Part shown: piece after piece, positions 42,635-52,112 of the stretch | How positions within the stretch are numbered: the first letter of the stretch is position 1 | Layout of the letters: each line of letters opens with the position of its first letter | Assembly: GCF_050389775.1 (NCBI RefSeq) | Contig: NZ_CP177144.1 | Coordinates: 2,170,001 to 2,234,000, forward strand | DNA: 64,000 nucleotides | Direction: 5' to 3' | Origin: Marinibacterium sp050389775 | Lineage (GTDB): Bacteria > Pseudomonadota > Alphaproteobacteria > Rhodobacterales > Rhodobacteraceae | The notes under the pieces: model-generated | Told to the model about the DNA's origin: nothing | What the model saw: only the letters and a program-made list of their open reading frames with translations | Database searches by the model: none | Program-made: the position numbers and the translations under genes

Positions 42635-43166
42635 CAAACGGCTCCATCGTTCTCGGCCCGGTTGGGTGGCGCGAAGAAATGATGGCGCAGCCGACGGGCC
42701 CTGGATCAATACATGTCCGGCCCGACCATCGGGCCGACAACAACAACTTCTGCAATGCGTGAAAGATGGGGGCTGGGTGGCGCCGGGTCAATGCGCGTCA
42801 TTACGCGGATGTGCGCGCGCCAGAGTGCAAAGCCGGATGACAGCCCCCGCGCGGCGTGCTAATTGGATTCGACGCATCCGGCAAAAGAGATGCGCGCCAA
42901 CACGCAGGGTCGAGCAGGACCCACCGACAGAAACGACCCAGCCTGTTCCGCGCCTGCGGTGCAGTGGATTGCCTGTTTGTGTCATGTGACCGGGGAAACC
43001 CAAGATCTGGTCGCATCGGCGAAATGCTGCAAGGAACGGGCGCAAAAGCCCGTTATTTTGTGGTATCAGCGTGTTTTTTGGGTGACGATCCCTACGCATC
43101 GGGCTAGGATATCCCCGGACAGGTAAAAAACGCCCGAATGGGTGACAGCAGACAGGCGGATAGCAG
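42635..43166. other. Divergent promoter region of the LysM zincin gene and ftsZ
   Basis: 532 nt without a supported gene. It must hold an ftsZ promoter because the gene upstream on the plus strand is 2 kb away. The last 150 nt before ftsZ are AT-richer (43045-43085, with TTATTTTGTGG and a run of six T). Good -35/-10 boxes could not be fixed. Confidence 0.5.
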
Positions 43167-44864
43167 ATGACATTGAACCTCTCGATGCCGGGCCAGGACG
43201 AACTCAAGCCGAGGATCACGGTCTTCGGTGTCGGAGGGGCAGGCGGCAACGCAGTCAACAACATGATCGAGAAAGAGCTCGATGGTGTGGACTTTGTGGT
43301 GGCCAACACCGACGCACAGGCGCTGCAGCAAAGCTCGGCGCCCGCCCGCGTGCAACTGGGCGTGAAAGTGACCGAAGGACTGGGGGCAGGGGCCCGCGCT
43401 TCGGTCGGCGCCGCGGCTGCCGAAGAGAGCATCGAACAGATCGTCGATCACCTGGCCGGTGCGCATATGTGCTTCATCACCGCCGGCATGGGCGGCGGCA
43501 CCGGCACCGGCGCAGCCCCGATCATCGCCCAGGCGGCGCGTGAACTGGGTGTTCTGACCGTCGGCGTCGTGACCAAGCCCTTCCAGTTCGAAGGCGCCAA
43601 GCGCATGCGCCAGGCCGAAGACGGCGTGGAGCAGCTGCAAAAGATGGTCGACACGCTGATCATCATCCCCAACCAGAACCTCTTCCGCCTGGCCAACGAA
43701 AAGACGACCTTTACCGAGGCGTTCTCGATGGCCGACGACGTGCTCTACCAGGGCGTCAAGGGCGTGACCGACCTGATGGTCCGGCCCGGCCTGATCAACC
43801 TCGACTTTGCCGATGTGCGCGCCGTGATGGACGAGATGGGCAAGGCGATGATGGGCACCGGCGAGGCCGAGGGCGAAGATCGCGCCATCCAGGCCGCCGA
43901 GAAGGCCATTGCCAACCCGCTGCTCGACGAGATCTCGCTGCGCGGCGCCAAGGGCGTGCTGATCAACATCACCGGCAGCCACGACCTGACCCTGTTCGAA
44001 CTGGACGAGGCGGCCAACCGCATCCGCGAGGAAGTCGACCCGGACGCCAACATCATTGTTGGCTCGACGCTGGACGAGAACATGAACGGCATGATCCGCG
44101 TGTCGGTCGTGGCCACCGGCATCGATGCCTCGGACGTGCAATCCGACATCCCCGTGCCGCGCCGCCCGATGGCCCGCCCGCTGAAGGCGACCACCTCGGT
44201 CGAGGACGCCCAGAACATCGCCGAGCCTGTTGCCATGCCCGCGCCGACCCCGGTGGCCGAGCCCGTGGCCCAGCCGGCCATGGCCGCCGCCCAACCCCAG
44301 CGTTTTGACAGCGCGCCGGCCGAATATGCCGCCGCTGCCGAGGAGCCGGGCCTGTTCGACGGGCTGGATTCCGATGCCGCCGCGGCGCTGGACCGGGCAG
44401 AGCAGGGCTTCTACGAAGACGAACCGGCCTCGCTGTCGGATGACGGCCTGCCGCCGCCGGCTTACCAGCCGCGGGTCGCAGCCTTTGAGCCGCAGCGCGC
44501 CCAGTCGCTGGAAGCCGAGCCCGACAGCTTTGTCGCGCCCAAGGCCCCGCTGCCCGGCACGCCGACGCCCGAGATGATGGACCGCCTGCGGGCCGCCGCC
44601 GCCCGGGCCCAGGACAGCCAGCCGGCTCCGCGTCCGGCCCCGGCACCTGCCGCCGAGCACGATCGCCCGCGCTTCGGCATCAACTCGCTGATCAACCGGA
44701 TGACCGGCCATGCCGGCGACACGCCCGAGCATCACACCGGCTCGGCCGTGCGCGCACAGCCCCCGGTTCACCAGCCGAGCGCTGGTGTCCAGGCCCAGCC
44801 GTCCAACGATCCCGACCAGGATCGCATCGAAATTCCGGCCTTCCTGCGACGCCAGGCAAACTGA
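43167..44864 (+). CDS. ftsZ: Cell division protein FtsZ
   Basis: A 565-aa tubulin-like GTPase that forms the division ring. The GTPase core (residues 10-320) has ITVFGVGGAGGNAVNNMI and the tubulin signature FITAGMGGGTGTGAAPIIA, plus NLDFADVRAVM (T7 loop region). Residues about 330-555 are a long Pro/Ala/Glu-rich linker, as is typical of alphaproteobacteria. The conserved C-terminal peptide is IEIPAFLRRQ, which binds FtsA and other partners. The start is the ATG at 43167. A strong terminator follows, so it is probably a single-gene unit. Confidence 0.98.
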   Translation: MTLNLSMPGQDELKPRITVFGVGGAGGNAVNNMIEKELDGVDFVVANTDAQALQQSSAPARVQLGVKVTEGLGAGARASVGAAAAEESIEQIVDHLAGAHMCFITAGMGGGTGTGAAPIIAQAARELGVLTVGVVTKPFQFEGAKRMRQAEDGVEQLQKMVDTLIIIPNQNLFRLANEKTTFTEAFSMADDVLYQGVKGVTDLMVRPGLINLDFADVRAVMDEMGKAMMGTGEAEGEDRAIQAAEKAIANPLLDEISLRGAKGVLINITGSHDLTLFELDEAANRIREEVDPDANIIVGSTLDENMNGMIRVSVVATGIDASDVQSDIPVPRRPMARPLKATTSVEDAQNIAEPVAMPAPTPVAEPVAQPAMAAAQPQRFDSAPAEYAAAAEEPGLFDGLDSDAAAALDRAEQGFYEDEPASLSDDGLPPPAYQPRVAAFEPQRAQSLEAEPDSFVAPKAPLPGTPTPEMMDRLRAAAARAQDSQPAPRPAPAPAAEHDRPRFGINSLINRMTGHAGDTPEHHTGSAVRAQPPVHQPSAGVQAQPSNDPDQDRIEIPAFLRRQAN

Positions 44865-44888
44865 CCGGGATCACAACCCAAGCACTCG

Positions 44889-44915
44889 GAGGCCGCCTTG
44901 CGCGGCCTCTTTTTT
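44889..44915 (+). terminator. Intrinsic terminator of ftsZ
   Basis: GAGGCCGC (44889-44896) pairs with GCGGCCTC (44902-44909) over a 5-nt loop and is followed by six T and GTTTG. It lies 25 nt beyond the ftsZ stop. Confidence 0.92.
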
Positions 44916-45162
44916 GTTTGAAAACAGGTGACTAGCCGGGGGTGGGCGAGGCCCCGCCCATTGCTTTCAGGCATGTTTCAAATGGTTGCAAACTTTGAAT
45001 TGAGATGCACCCACCCGTTCTCTACTTCAGGATTAACGATTTCTGCCGTGCGGCGAAGGAACCTGTTCCCGGAGCGGTTTGTTGTTTTTCCGGGTAAATG
45101 AGTAAGCGAACAGGCGCGAATGGCACGGAAGAGGGCCCAATGACGGGTCCGGAAGGGGTAAC

Positions 45163-46083
45163 ATGCAACAGACGCTCAAAGCACCCGTGACCTTCGAAGG
45201 GGTCGGCCTGCATTCGGGCCGCCCGGCACGGCTGACCATCCGCCCGGCTTCGGCCGAACATGGCATCTGGTTCCGGCGCACCGACATCACGCTGGGCGAC
45301 ACGATGATCCCCGCGCTGTGGCATGTCGTCGAGCAAAGCCCGCTCTGCACCCGCCTGATCAATGCCGCCGGCGTGTCGGTCTCGACCGTCGAACATGTCA
45401 TGGCCGCGCTGGCCGGATGCGGCGTGCACAACGCCCTGATCGACATCGACGGTCCCGAAGCCCCGATCATGGACGGCTCGTCGCTGCCCTTCGTCAAGGG
45501 CATCATGGACCGCGGCCTGCAGGCGCTGACCGCGCCGGTCCGGGCGCTGGAAATCGTCGCGCCGGTCGAGGTGACCGTGGGCGCGGCAACGGCCCGGTTC
45601 GAACCGATGGACGGCATGGAAATCGATTTCCGCATCGATTTCCCCGATCCGGCGATCGGCGCCCAGTCGCGCGTTCTGAACATGGCCAACGGCGCCTTCG
45701 TGCGCATGCTGTCCGACAGCCGGACCTTCTGCCGCAAGGAAGACATCGACCAGATGCGTGCGGCCGGCCTGATCAAGGGGGGCACGCTGGACAATGCCGT
45801 TGTCGTCGACGGGGCCGAGGTTCTGACGCCGGGCGGGCTGCGCCATGCCGACGAGGCCGTGCGCCACAAGATGCTGGACGCCCTGGGCGACCTGGCCCTA
45901 GCCGGCGGTCCGATCCTGGGCCGTTACATCGGCAACCGGGCGGGCCATTCGGTGACCAACAGCCTGCTGCGCCAGGCCTTTGCCACCCCCGGCGCCGTGC
46001 GCATGGTGGTCTGCGACGAAGACCAGATGATGCGCCTGCCGGGCGCCGGCCTGGCCGCCCGCGAAATCCCGCAGGTGGCATGA
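45163..46083 (+). CDS. lpxC: UDP-3-O-acyl-N-acetylglucosamine deacetylase LpxC
   Basis: A 306-aa zinc amidase that carries out the committed step of lipid A synthesis. It begins MQQTLKAPVTFEGVGLHSGR. Zinc ligands are H78 (STVEHVMAAL), H235 and D239 (RHKMLDALGD); the catalytic H262 lies in NRAGHSVTN, and the general-base glutamate is E77. The start ATG follows AAGGGG. The 247 nt from ftsZ hold the ftsZ terminator and an AT-richer stretch (44960-45060) that probably carries its promoter. Confidence 0.97.
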   Translation: MQQTLKAPVTFEGVGLHSGRPARLTIRPASAEHGIWFRRTDITLGDTMIPALWHVVEQSPLCTRLINAAGVSVSTVEHVMAALAGCGVHNALIDIDGPEAPIMDGSSLPFVKGIMDRGLQALTAPVRALEIVAPVEVTVGAATARFEPMDGMEIDFRIDFPDPAIGAQSRVLNMANGAFVRMLSDSRTFCRKEDIDQMRAAGLIKGGTLDNAVVVDGAEVLTPGGLRHADEAVRHKMLDALGDLALAGGPILGRYIGNRAGHSVTNSLLRQAFATPGAVRMVVCDEDQMMRLPGAGLAAREIPQVA

Positions 46084-46362
46084 CCGGGCCATGCAACCGG
46101 GGGGCGTGATGGGCGCTCCGGTCACATCACAATCGGCACGCGGCCTTGGGCCGGTGCCAGGGCGCAGGCGGTCCCCGACGGGCCGCCTGTTTCATGTTTG
46201 CGGGTGATTTCAAGCGCTTGCCTGTCGGCCCCCGGGGGCAGGGCGCGGCAAAATTGGCATCGGGCGAAGGCACGATAAGGCGTTTTGCACCGGATTTTAA
46301 TGTGCTAGACCCACTCAAAAGCGGGGCACACCCCGGGCACTATGCGGTGAGGATAGGCGAGA

Positions 46363-47220
46363 ATGACAGGCGGCAAGTCGGCGTTCCGTAAGGCGGCTGT
46401 TTTGGTAATGGCGCTGACACTGGCCGGATGTGGCGACGGTGGCCTCTTTGGTGGCGGCAACCAGCGGGTCGAGAATCTCGAAGGGTTTACCGCCGAGCAG
46501 ATCTTTGAACGTGGCGAATACGAACTCAGCCGGGCCCGGCCCGAGGATGCGGCCTATTACTTCGGCGAGATCGAACGGCTGTATCCGTATTCCTCATGGG
46601 CGCAGCGCGCGCTGATCATGCAGGCCTATTCCTATCACCAGGACAAGGATTACGAGAATTCGCGCACGGCCGCCCAGCGGTTCATCGATTTCTACCCGGC
46701 CGACGAGGATGCGGCCTATGCCCAGTACCTGCTGGCGCTGTCCTATTACGACCAGATCGACGAGGTCGGGCGCGACCAGGGCCTGACCTTCCAGGCCCTG
46801 CAGGCCCTGCGCGCGGTGATCGAACGCTATCCCGACAGCGAATATGCCACGTCGGCGATCCTCAAGTTCGACCTGGCTTTCGACCACCTGGCCGGCAAGG
46901 AAATGGAAATCGGGCGCTATTACCTGCGGCGCAAGCATTACTCGGCGGCGATCAACCGCTTCCGCGTGGTGGTAGAGGATTTCCAGACCACGTCGCACAC
47001 GCCCGAGGCGCTGCACCGGCTGGTCGAGGCCTACCTGTCGCTGGGCCTGTTCGACGAGGCGCAGACGGCCGGGGCGATCCTGGGCTACAACTATCGGTCC
47101 ACCCAATGGTACGAGGACAGCTACAAGCTGCTGACCAGCCAGGGCTTGGAGATGAAGGACCGGGGCAACAACTGGCTGAGCCAGATCTATCGTCAGACAA
47201 TCAAGGGCCAGTGGCTCTAG
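46363..47220 (+). CDS. bamD: Outer membrane assembly lipoprotein BamD
   Basis: A 285-aa lipoprotein of the BAM complex, which inserts beta-barrel proteins in the outer membrane. The signal peptide ends in the lipobox LAGC, with C23 as lipid-attachment site. The remainder holds about five TPR-like helices, beginning TAEQIFERGEYELSRARPED, with YPYSSWAQRALIMQAY and LRRKHYSAAINRFR. The start is the ATG at 46363. 279 nt separate it from lpxC and probably contain its own promoter. A palindromic repeat follows the stop. Confidence 0.95.
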   Translation: MTGGKSAFRKAAVLVMALTLAGCGDGGLFGGGNQRVENLEGFTAEQIFERGEYELSRARPEDAAYYFGEIERLYPYSSWAQRALIMQAYSYHQDKDYENSRTAAQRFIDFYPADEDAAYAQYLLALSYYDQIDEVGRDQGLTFQALQALRAVIERYPDSEYATSAILKFDLAFDHLAGKEMEIGRYYLRRKHYSAAINRFRVVVEDFQTTSHTPEALHRLVEAYLSLGLFDEAQTAGAILGYNYRSTQWYEDSYKLLTSQGLEMKDRGNNWLSQIYRQTIKGQWL

Positions 47221-47225
47221 GGCGC

Positions 47226-47250
47226 GGCGGGGTGAAACCCCGCCCTACGG
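47226..47250 (+). repeat. Dispersed palindromic repeat, copy 4
   Basis: GGCGGGGT, GAA, ACCCCGCC, then CTACGG: a perfect 8-bp stem with 3-nt loop, 5 nt beyond the bamD stop and 10 nt before recN. Same family as the three copies at 6009-6346. Confidence 0.85.
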
Positions 47251-47259
47251 ACGGTTCGC

Positions 47260-48915
47260 ATGCTGCGATCACTTGATATCCGTGACATCCTGATCATCGA
47301 CCGGCTGGTGCTTGATGCCCGGCCGGGCCTGAACGTGCTGACCGGCGAGACCGGGGCGGGCAAGTCGATCCTGCTGGATGCGCTGGGATTCGTGCTGGGC
47401 TGGCGCGGCCGGGCCGAGCTGGTGCGCGAGGGGGCCGAACAGGGCGAGGTGGTGGCCGTGTTCGACCTGCCGCCGGGCCATGCGGCCCATGCCGTGCTCG
47501 AAGAGGCCGGGCTGCCGGCCGAGGATGACGAGCTGATCCTGCGCCGGGTCAACCGGGCCGACGGGCGCAAGACCGCCTGGATCAATGACCGGCGGGCCTC
47601 GGGCGAGGTGCTGCGCCGGCTGTCGGACACGCTGGTGGAGCTGCATGGCCAGCATGACGACCGGGGCCTGCTGAACCCGCGCGGCCACCGGGCGCTGCTG
47701 GATGCCTATGCCGGCCATGACGATCTGCGCGCGGCGGTGCGCGCGGCCTGGGCCACCCGGCGCGAGGCGGCCACGGCGCTGGAGGCGGCAACCCGGGCGC
47801 TGGAAGAGGTCAAGGCCGAAGAGGATTTCCTGCGCCATGCCGTGGCCGAGCTGGACGCGCTGGATCCGCAGCCGGGCGAGGATGCCACGCTGGACAGCCG
47901 CCGGCGGCTGATGCAGGGGGCCGAGAAGATCCGGGCCGATGTCCTGCGCGCGGCCCAGGCCGTGGGCCGGGACGGGGCCGAAGGGGCGGCCGGCGATGCG
48001 CTGCGCTGGCTCGAAGGCGTGGCCGACAGCGCCGAGACCGGCACGGTTGATGCGCCGATCGCGGCCCTGGGGCGTGCGCTGGTCGAGCTGGGCGAGGCGC
48101 TGTCGGGCATCGAGGCCTGTATCGACGCGCTCGATTTCGACCCGCGCGAGCTGGAACAGGTCGAGGAACGGCTGTTCGAGATTCGCCGCCTGTCGCGCAA
48201 GCACGGGCTGGTGGCCGATGACCTGGCGGGCTTTGCCGGCGACCTGCGCGACCGACTGGCCGCTCTGGATGGCGGCGAGGCCGACCTGGCCGACCGGCGC
48301 AAGGCGCTGGCCCGGGCCGAGGCGGCCTATGATGCCGCGGCCACCGCCCTGACCGAGGCCCGCCGTGCGGCGTCGGTGGAGCTCGATGCGGCGGTCATGG
48401 CCGAGCTGGCGCCGCTCAAGCTGGAACGGGCGGTCTTTGCGACGACCCTGACGGCCGAGACCCCGGGCCCCGACGGCCGCGACGCGGTGGCCTTTACCGT
48501 GGCGACCAACCCGGGCGCGCCCTCCGGCCCGCTCAACAAGATCGCCTCGGGCGGTGAGCTCAGCCGTTTCCTGCTGGCTCTCAAGGTCTGCCTGGCCGGG
48601 GATGCCCGCGGGCTGACCATGATCTTCGACGAGATCGATCGGGGTGTCGGTGGGGCCACGGCCGATGCCGTGGGCCGGCGGCTGGAATCGCTGGCAGCGA
48701 CGGGCCAGGTCTTGGTGGTCACCCATTCGCCCCAGGTTGCGGCCCGGGGCGGCCATCACTGGCGGGTGTCCAAGGCCGTGCGCGACGGGGCGACCCTGTC
48801 GGATGTCACCGCGCTGGCCGCGCCCGACCGGGTGGACGAGATCGCGCGCATGCTGGCCGGCGACACGATCACCGAAGAAGCCCGCGCCGCCGCCCGCTCG
48901 CTGTTGCAGGGCTGA
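47260..48915 (+). CDS. recN: DNA repair protein RecN
   Basis: A 551-aa SMC-like ATPase that acts on double-strand breaks with RecA. The split ATPase head has Walker A NVLTGETGAGKSILLDAL at the N-terminus and, after a long coiled coil (residues 160-370), the signature SGGELSRFLLALK and Walker B MTMIFDEIDRGVGG with THSPQVAARG. The start ATG at 47260 is adjacent to the palindromic repeat, with no strong ribosome site visible, so coupling to bamD or a weak start is likely. No LexA box was found directly upstream, although recN is an SOS gene elsewhere. Confidence 0.97.
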   Translation: MLRSLDIRDILIIDRLVLDARPGLNVLTGETGAGKSILLDALGFVLGWRGRAELVREGAEQGEVVAVFDLPPGHAAHAVLEEAGLPAEDDELILRRVNRADGRKTAWINDRRASGEVLRRLSDTLVELHGQHDDRGLLNPRGHRALLDAYAGHDDLRAAVRAAWATRREAATALEAATRALEEVKAEEDFLRHAVAELDALDPQPGEDATLDSRRRLMQGAEKIRADVLRAAQAVGRDGAEGAAGDALRWLEGVADSAETGTVDAPIAALGRALVELGEALSGIEACIDALDFDPRELEQVEERLFEIRRLSRKHGLVADDLAGFAGDLRDRLAALDGGEADLADRRKALARAEAAYDAAATALTEARRAASVELDAAVMAELAPLKLERAVFATTLTAETPGPDGRDAVAFTVATNPGAPSGPLNKIASGGELSRFLLALKVCLAGDARGLTMIFDEIDRGVGGATADAVGRRLESLAATGQVLVVTHSPQVAARGGHHWRVSKAVRDGATLSDVTALAAPDRVDEIARMLAGDTITEEARAAARSLLQG

Positions 48916-49013
48916 CGCTGTCGGCGGCCAATGGGCCGCGCGGCCGGGCAGGGCGCTCGACGCCGGACGCCCGCGCTGTCACACTCGGGCCAGGTCATAG
49001 AGAGTTGCAGCCC

Positions 49014-49484
49014 ATGTCGGAATCCACCAAGGCCCGCCTTGTCGTCACAGTGATGATGGCCCTGATCGGGGGCGCGTTCTTCTTCGGCTTCCTGGCCGAG
49101 GACATGGGCCGGGCCTCGGACCCCGGGGTCGAGAACGTCGGTCGCGGGCTGGTCCTGCGCTACATCGTGGCCATGGCCATCGGCGGGGCCCTGGCCGGGG
49201 CGCTCTGTGCCGGGCTGTTCGGCCATGGCGGGGTGACCGGATGGTTGCGGGCGGTGGTCGGCGCGGTGCTGGCCAGCCTGCTGGCCGGGCTGATCGGCAG
49301 CGCCATCGGCCAGCTGCCCGACATGGCTGCCGACGGGCTGAACATGACCGAGGTCATCTCGATCGGCTTCGGCCTGGTGCTGATCCCGCTGGCCATGGTC
49401 GGCCAGCCGGTCATGGTGGCCGTCTGGGCCGCGCTGTCGGTCGCCACCCATCTGATGGCCCACCGGGTGCGCGGCGCGCGCTGA
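49014..49484 (+). CDS. Four-helix membrane protein of unknown function
   Basis: A 156-aa protein with helices around residues 9-29 (LVVTVMMALIGGAFFFGFLA), 49-70, 78-100 and 118-145. It was not matched to a family. The ATG at 49014 is preferred over an upstream TTG at 49005 because the protein then begins MSESTKARL before the first helix. It follows recN by 98 nt. Confidence 0.65.
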   Translation: MSESTKARLVVTVMMALIGGAFFFGFLAEDMGRASDPGVENVGRGLVLRYIVAMAIGGALAGALCAGLFGHGGVTGWLRAVVGAVLASLLAGLIGSAIGQLPDMAADGLNMTEVISIGFGLVLIPLAMVGQPVMVAVWAALSVATHLMAHRVRGAR

Positions 49485-49919
49485 TCGGCGGCCTCGCGCG
49501 ACGCCCTAACGTGACGGCCCCGGCGGTCCTTATTACAGTGATGTGCGTCGGCCCTTGTTGCAGTGATGTGCGTCGGCCCCTGAGCCGCTGTCGACGGCAC
49601 CCAGCGACATCGCCCCTGACTAGGCGGCATCCCCACGCGACGGCCCCGCTCTCGACCTTTGCTCGCATCGGCGCCGTCTGCGGTTGCGCCCCGAGGTAGC
49701 GCATTTCACGAAACGGCCGTCCCACGGTGCGCCACGCGATGCCCTCCTGCTTCGGTCTCTCCCGAGGCAGCGCTTTACAGCGGCGGCGGGACGCGACGGG
49801 CTCCCTCAGTCTGCAAACCTTGGCCGCCGCAACACGGTTTTCACAACAGAGGATGCGGAGGCCTTTCACCGGCTGTTCACCTGTCCTAGACATACTGAGG
49901 ATCACAGCCGAAACCCGCG
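49485..49919. other. Gene-free region upstream of the ClC gene, with a 26-bp tandem repeat
   Basis: 435 nt. CAGTGATGTGCGTCGGCCC occurs twice in a 26-bp tandem pair (49532-49583). The DNA before the ClC start is less GC-rich and may contain its promoter. Reading frames lack recognisable products. Confidence 0.6.
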
Positions 49920-51608
49920 ATGTCCGCCAAAGACCGTTCCGCCTTCGCCGAGCAATTCTCGATCGTCACCGCCACGCTGCGGGACGGCTGGCACATCCTG
50001 CGCCGGCGCGGGCCGAGCCAGATCCAGTTCTGGTTCATCGCCCTGGCCGTGGGGATCGCCGCGGGCTTTGCCGCGCTGTTCTTCCGCAAGGGCATCTTTG
50101 CCCTGCAGGCCGCGCTTTATCGCACCGACGATCCCAACCTGCTGCACAGCCACGTGGCCACGCTGCCCTGGTGGATGATCGTGCTGATCCCGGTCTGCGG
50201 CGGGCTGATCGTCGGGGGTATCCTGCATTGGTTCACCGCCGACGGCCGGCTGCGCAATGTCTCGGACGTCATCGAAGGCGCCGCCCTGCACGGCGGCCGG
50301 GTCGAGACCAAGGCCGGCTTTGCCTCGGCGCTGGTCAGCCTGATCACCCTGTCCTCGGGCGGCTCGTCGGGGCGCGAAGGGCCGGTGGTCCACCTGGCCG
50401 GGGTCATGGCCTCCTGGGTGTCGGAACGGATCGACGCCGATGGGATCACCGGGCGCGACCTGCTGGGCTGTGCCGTGGCGGCGGCGGTCTCGGCCTCGTT
50501 CAACGCGCCCATTGCCGGGGCGCTCTTTGCGCTCGAAGTCGTGCTGCGCCACTTTGCCGTCCATGCCTTTGCGCCCATCGTCATCGCGGCGGTGGCCGGC
50601 ACGGTGATCAACCGGCTGGAATTCGGCGGGCTGACGGAATTCGTGCTGAACACGCCCGGCCAGCTGCAATTCTACGTCGAGCTGCCGGCCTTCCTGATCC
50701 TGGGCCTGGTCTCGGGGCTGATCGCCGTCGTGCTGATGCGCTCGATCTTCCTGGCCGAGGATGTCGGCAATCATATCCAGAAGACCCTGCGCATGCCCCG
50801 CTGGATGCGCCCGGGCCTGGCCGGGCTGCTGCTGGGCCTGATCGCCCTGGCCTTTCCGCATATCATCGGCGTGGGCTATGAAACCACGCTCCGCGCGCTC
50901 AAGGGGGAGGTGCCCCTGACCGAGGCCATCCTCTTTACCGCCGTCAAGGTCGTGGCCGTGGCCATCACCCTGGCCGGCCACATGGGGGGCGGGGTGTTTT
51001 CGCCCTCGCTGATGGTCGGTGCGCTGGCCGGGCTGGCCTTTGGCCTGATTGCCACCGGCGTGCTGCCCGACGTGTCGGGCACGGCCACGCTCTATGCCTT
51101 TGCCGGCATGGGCGCGGTGACCGCCGCCGTGCTGGGCGCGCCGATTTCGACCACGCTGATCGTCTTCGAACTGACCGGCGACTGGCAGATCGGCATCGCG
51201 GTGATGGTCTCGGTGTCGATGTCGACGGCCCTGTCTTCGCGCCTGGTCGACCGCAGCTTCTTTCTCACCGCCCTGGAACGCCGGGGCAAGCACCTGGCCG
51301 CCGGGCCCCAGGCCTACCTGCTGGCCATGTTCCGGGCCGGGGCGGTGATGCGCAAGCCCGACCACGCCCGGGCCGCCGATGCCGAGCGCTGCTGGCAGAT
51401 GATCGGTGAGGGGCTTTATGTCGACGTCAATGCCACGCTGGAAGCGGCCATGCCCGTCTTTGACCGGGCCGGGGTGACGTTCCTGCCCGTGGTCTCGCTG
51501 ACCGGCGAAAACAGCGCGCCCGAGTTGCGCGGGGCGCTGTTCCATGTCGACGCGCTGAAGGCCTACAACCGCGCCCTGGCGGCCACCGCGGCCGAAGAAC
51601 ATTCCTGA
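49920..51608 (+). CDS. ClC-family chloride channel/transporter
   Basis: A 562-aa ClC protein with about 17 intramembrane helices. The selectivity-filter motifs are GSSGREGPVVHLAG (gating glutamate E in GREGP) and GHMGGGVFSPSLMVGA (GxFxP). The usual first motif GSGIP is not recognisable in the early part, as in the bacterial branch that lacks it. The tail beyond residue 450 has one CBS-like repeat region (AAMPVFDRAGVTFLPVVS). Whether it is a channel or a H+/Cl- exchanger cannot be decided. ATG at 49920. It is convergent with the DUF427 gene. Confidence 0.9.
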   Translation: MSAKDRSAFAEQFSIVTATLRDGWHILRRRGPSQIQFWFIALAVGIAAGFAALFFRKGIFALQAALYRTDDPNLLHSHVATLPWWMIVLIPVCGGLIVGGILHWFTADGRLRNVSDVIEGAALHGGRVETKAGFASALVSLITLSSGGSSGREGPVVHLAGVMASWVSERIDADGITGRDLLGCAVAAAVSASFNAPIAGALFALEVVLRHFAVHAFAPIVIAAVAGTVINRLEFGGLTEFVLNTPGQLQFYVELPAFLILGLVSGLIAVVLMRSIFLAEDVGNHIQKTLRMPRWMRPGLAGLLLGLIALAFPHIIGVGYETTLRALKGEVPLTEAILFTAVKVVAVAITLAGHMGGGVFSPSLMVGALAGLAFGLIATGVLPDVSGTATLYAFAGMGAVTAAVLGAPISTTLIVFELTGDWQIGIAVMVSVSMSTALSSRLVDRSFFLTALERRGKHLAAGPQAYLLAMFRAGAVMRKPDHARAADAERCWQMIGEGLYVDVNATLEAAMPVFDRAGVTFLPVVSLTGENSAPELRGALFHVDALKAYNRALAATAAEEHS

Positions 51609-51655
51609 TTGACGGGGCAGGGCGGCGCCGGGCCTGTCCCGTCCGCCCCAAATGA

Positions 51656-51681
51656 AAAACGCCCCGCAACGGGGGCGTTTT
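51656..51681. terminator. Bidirectional terminator between the ClC and DUF427 genes
   Basis: AAAACGCCCC (51656-51665) pairs with GGGGCGTTTT (51672-51681) over a 6-nt loop. Both strands end the stem in T residues, which suits the convergent genes on either side. Confidence 0.9.
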
Positions 51682-51704
51682 CAGCTGTCCGGCAGGGGGG
51701 CCGG

Positions 51705-52049
51705 TCAGATCCGTTCGACGGTCACCTCGTCGGTGGCATAAAAGGCCACGTGGTCCTTGATCTCGGCTACGGCCTCGGTCGGGTTCTCATAGGTCCAGGC
51801 GCCGTTCTCGATCGTCGCCGAGCGGTTCATGATCGAATAGTAATTGGCCTGGCCCTTGTGCGGGCAGGTCGTGACCTTGTCGGTGCGTTCGAGGAACGCC
51901 ATCCCGATGTCGCCGCGCGGGAAATAGATGATGGCCGGGTAGCCGTCCTCGCTCAGCTCCAGCGCATTGCTGCTTTCGGCCAGAACCGCTCCGCCCGAAC
52001 GCACCGTCCAGACCCCTTCGGCCCTGCGAATCCTGATATGATCAGCCAT
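51705..52049 (-). CDS. DUF427-family protein
   Basis: A 114-aa soluble protein with the DUF427 (NTP_transf_9) core: MADHIRIRRAEGVWTVRSGG, YPAIIYFPRGDIGMAFLERT, TCPHKGQANYYSI and YENPTEAVAEIKDHVAFY. The C-P-H-K-G motif is family-specific. No biochemical function is established for the family. It ends at the shared terminator with ClC. Confidence 0.92.
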   Translation of the reverse strand: MADHIRIRRAEGVWTVRSGGAVLAESSNALELSEDGYPAIIYFPRGDIGMAFLERTDKVTTCPHKGQANYYSIMNRSATIENGAWTYENPTEAVAEIKDHVAFYATDEVTVERI

Positions 52050-52112
52050 GTCCCGTCCCTTCCCGTTTGTCTTCAGCGATGTGCCCGCTGGATGTAACGC
52101 TCGCGTGACATC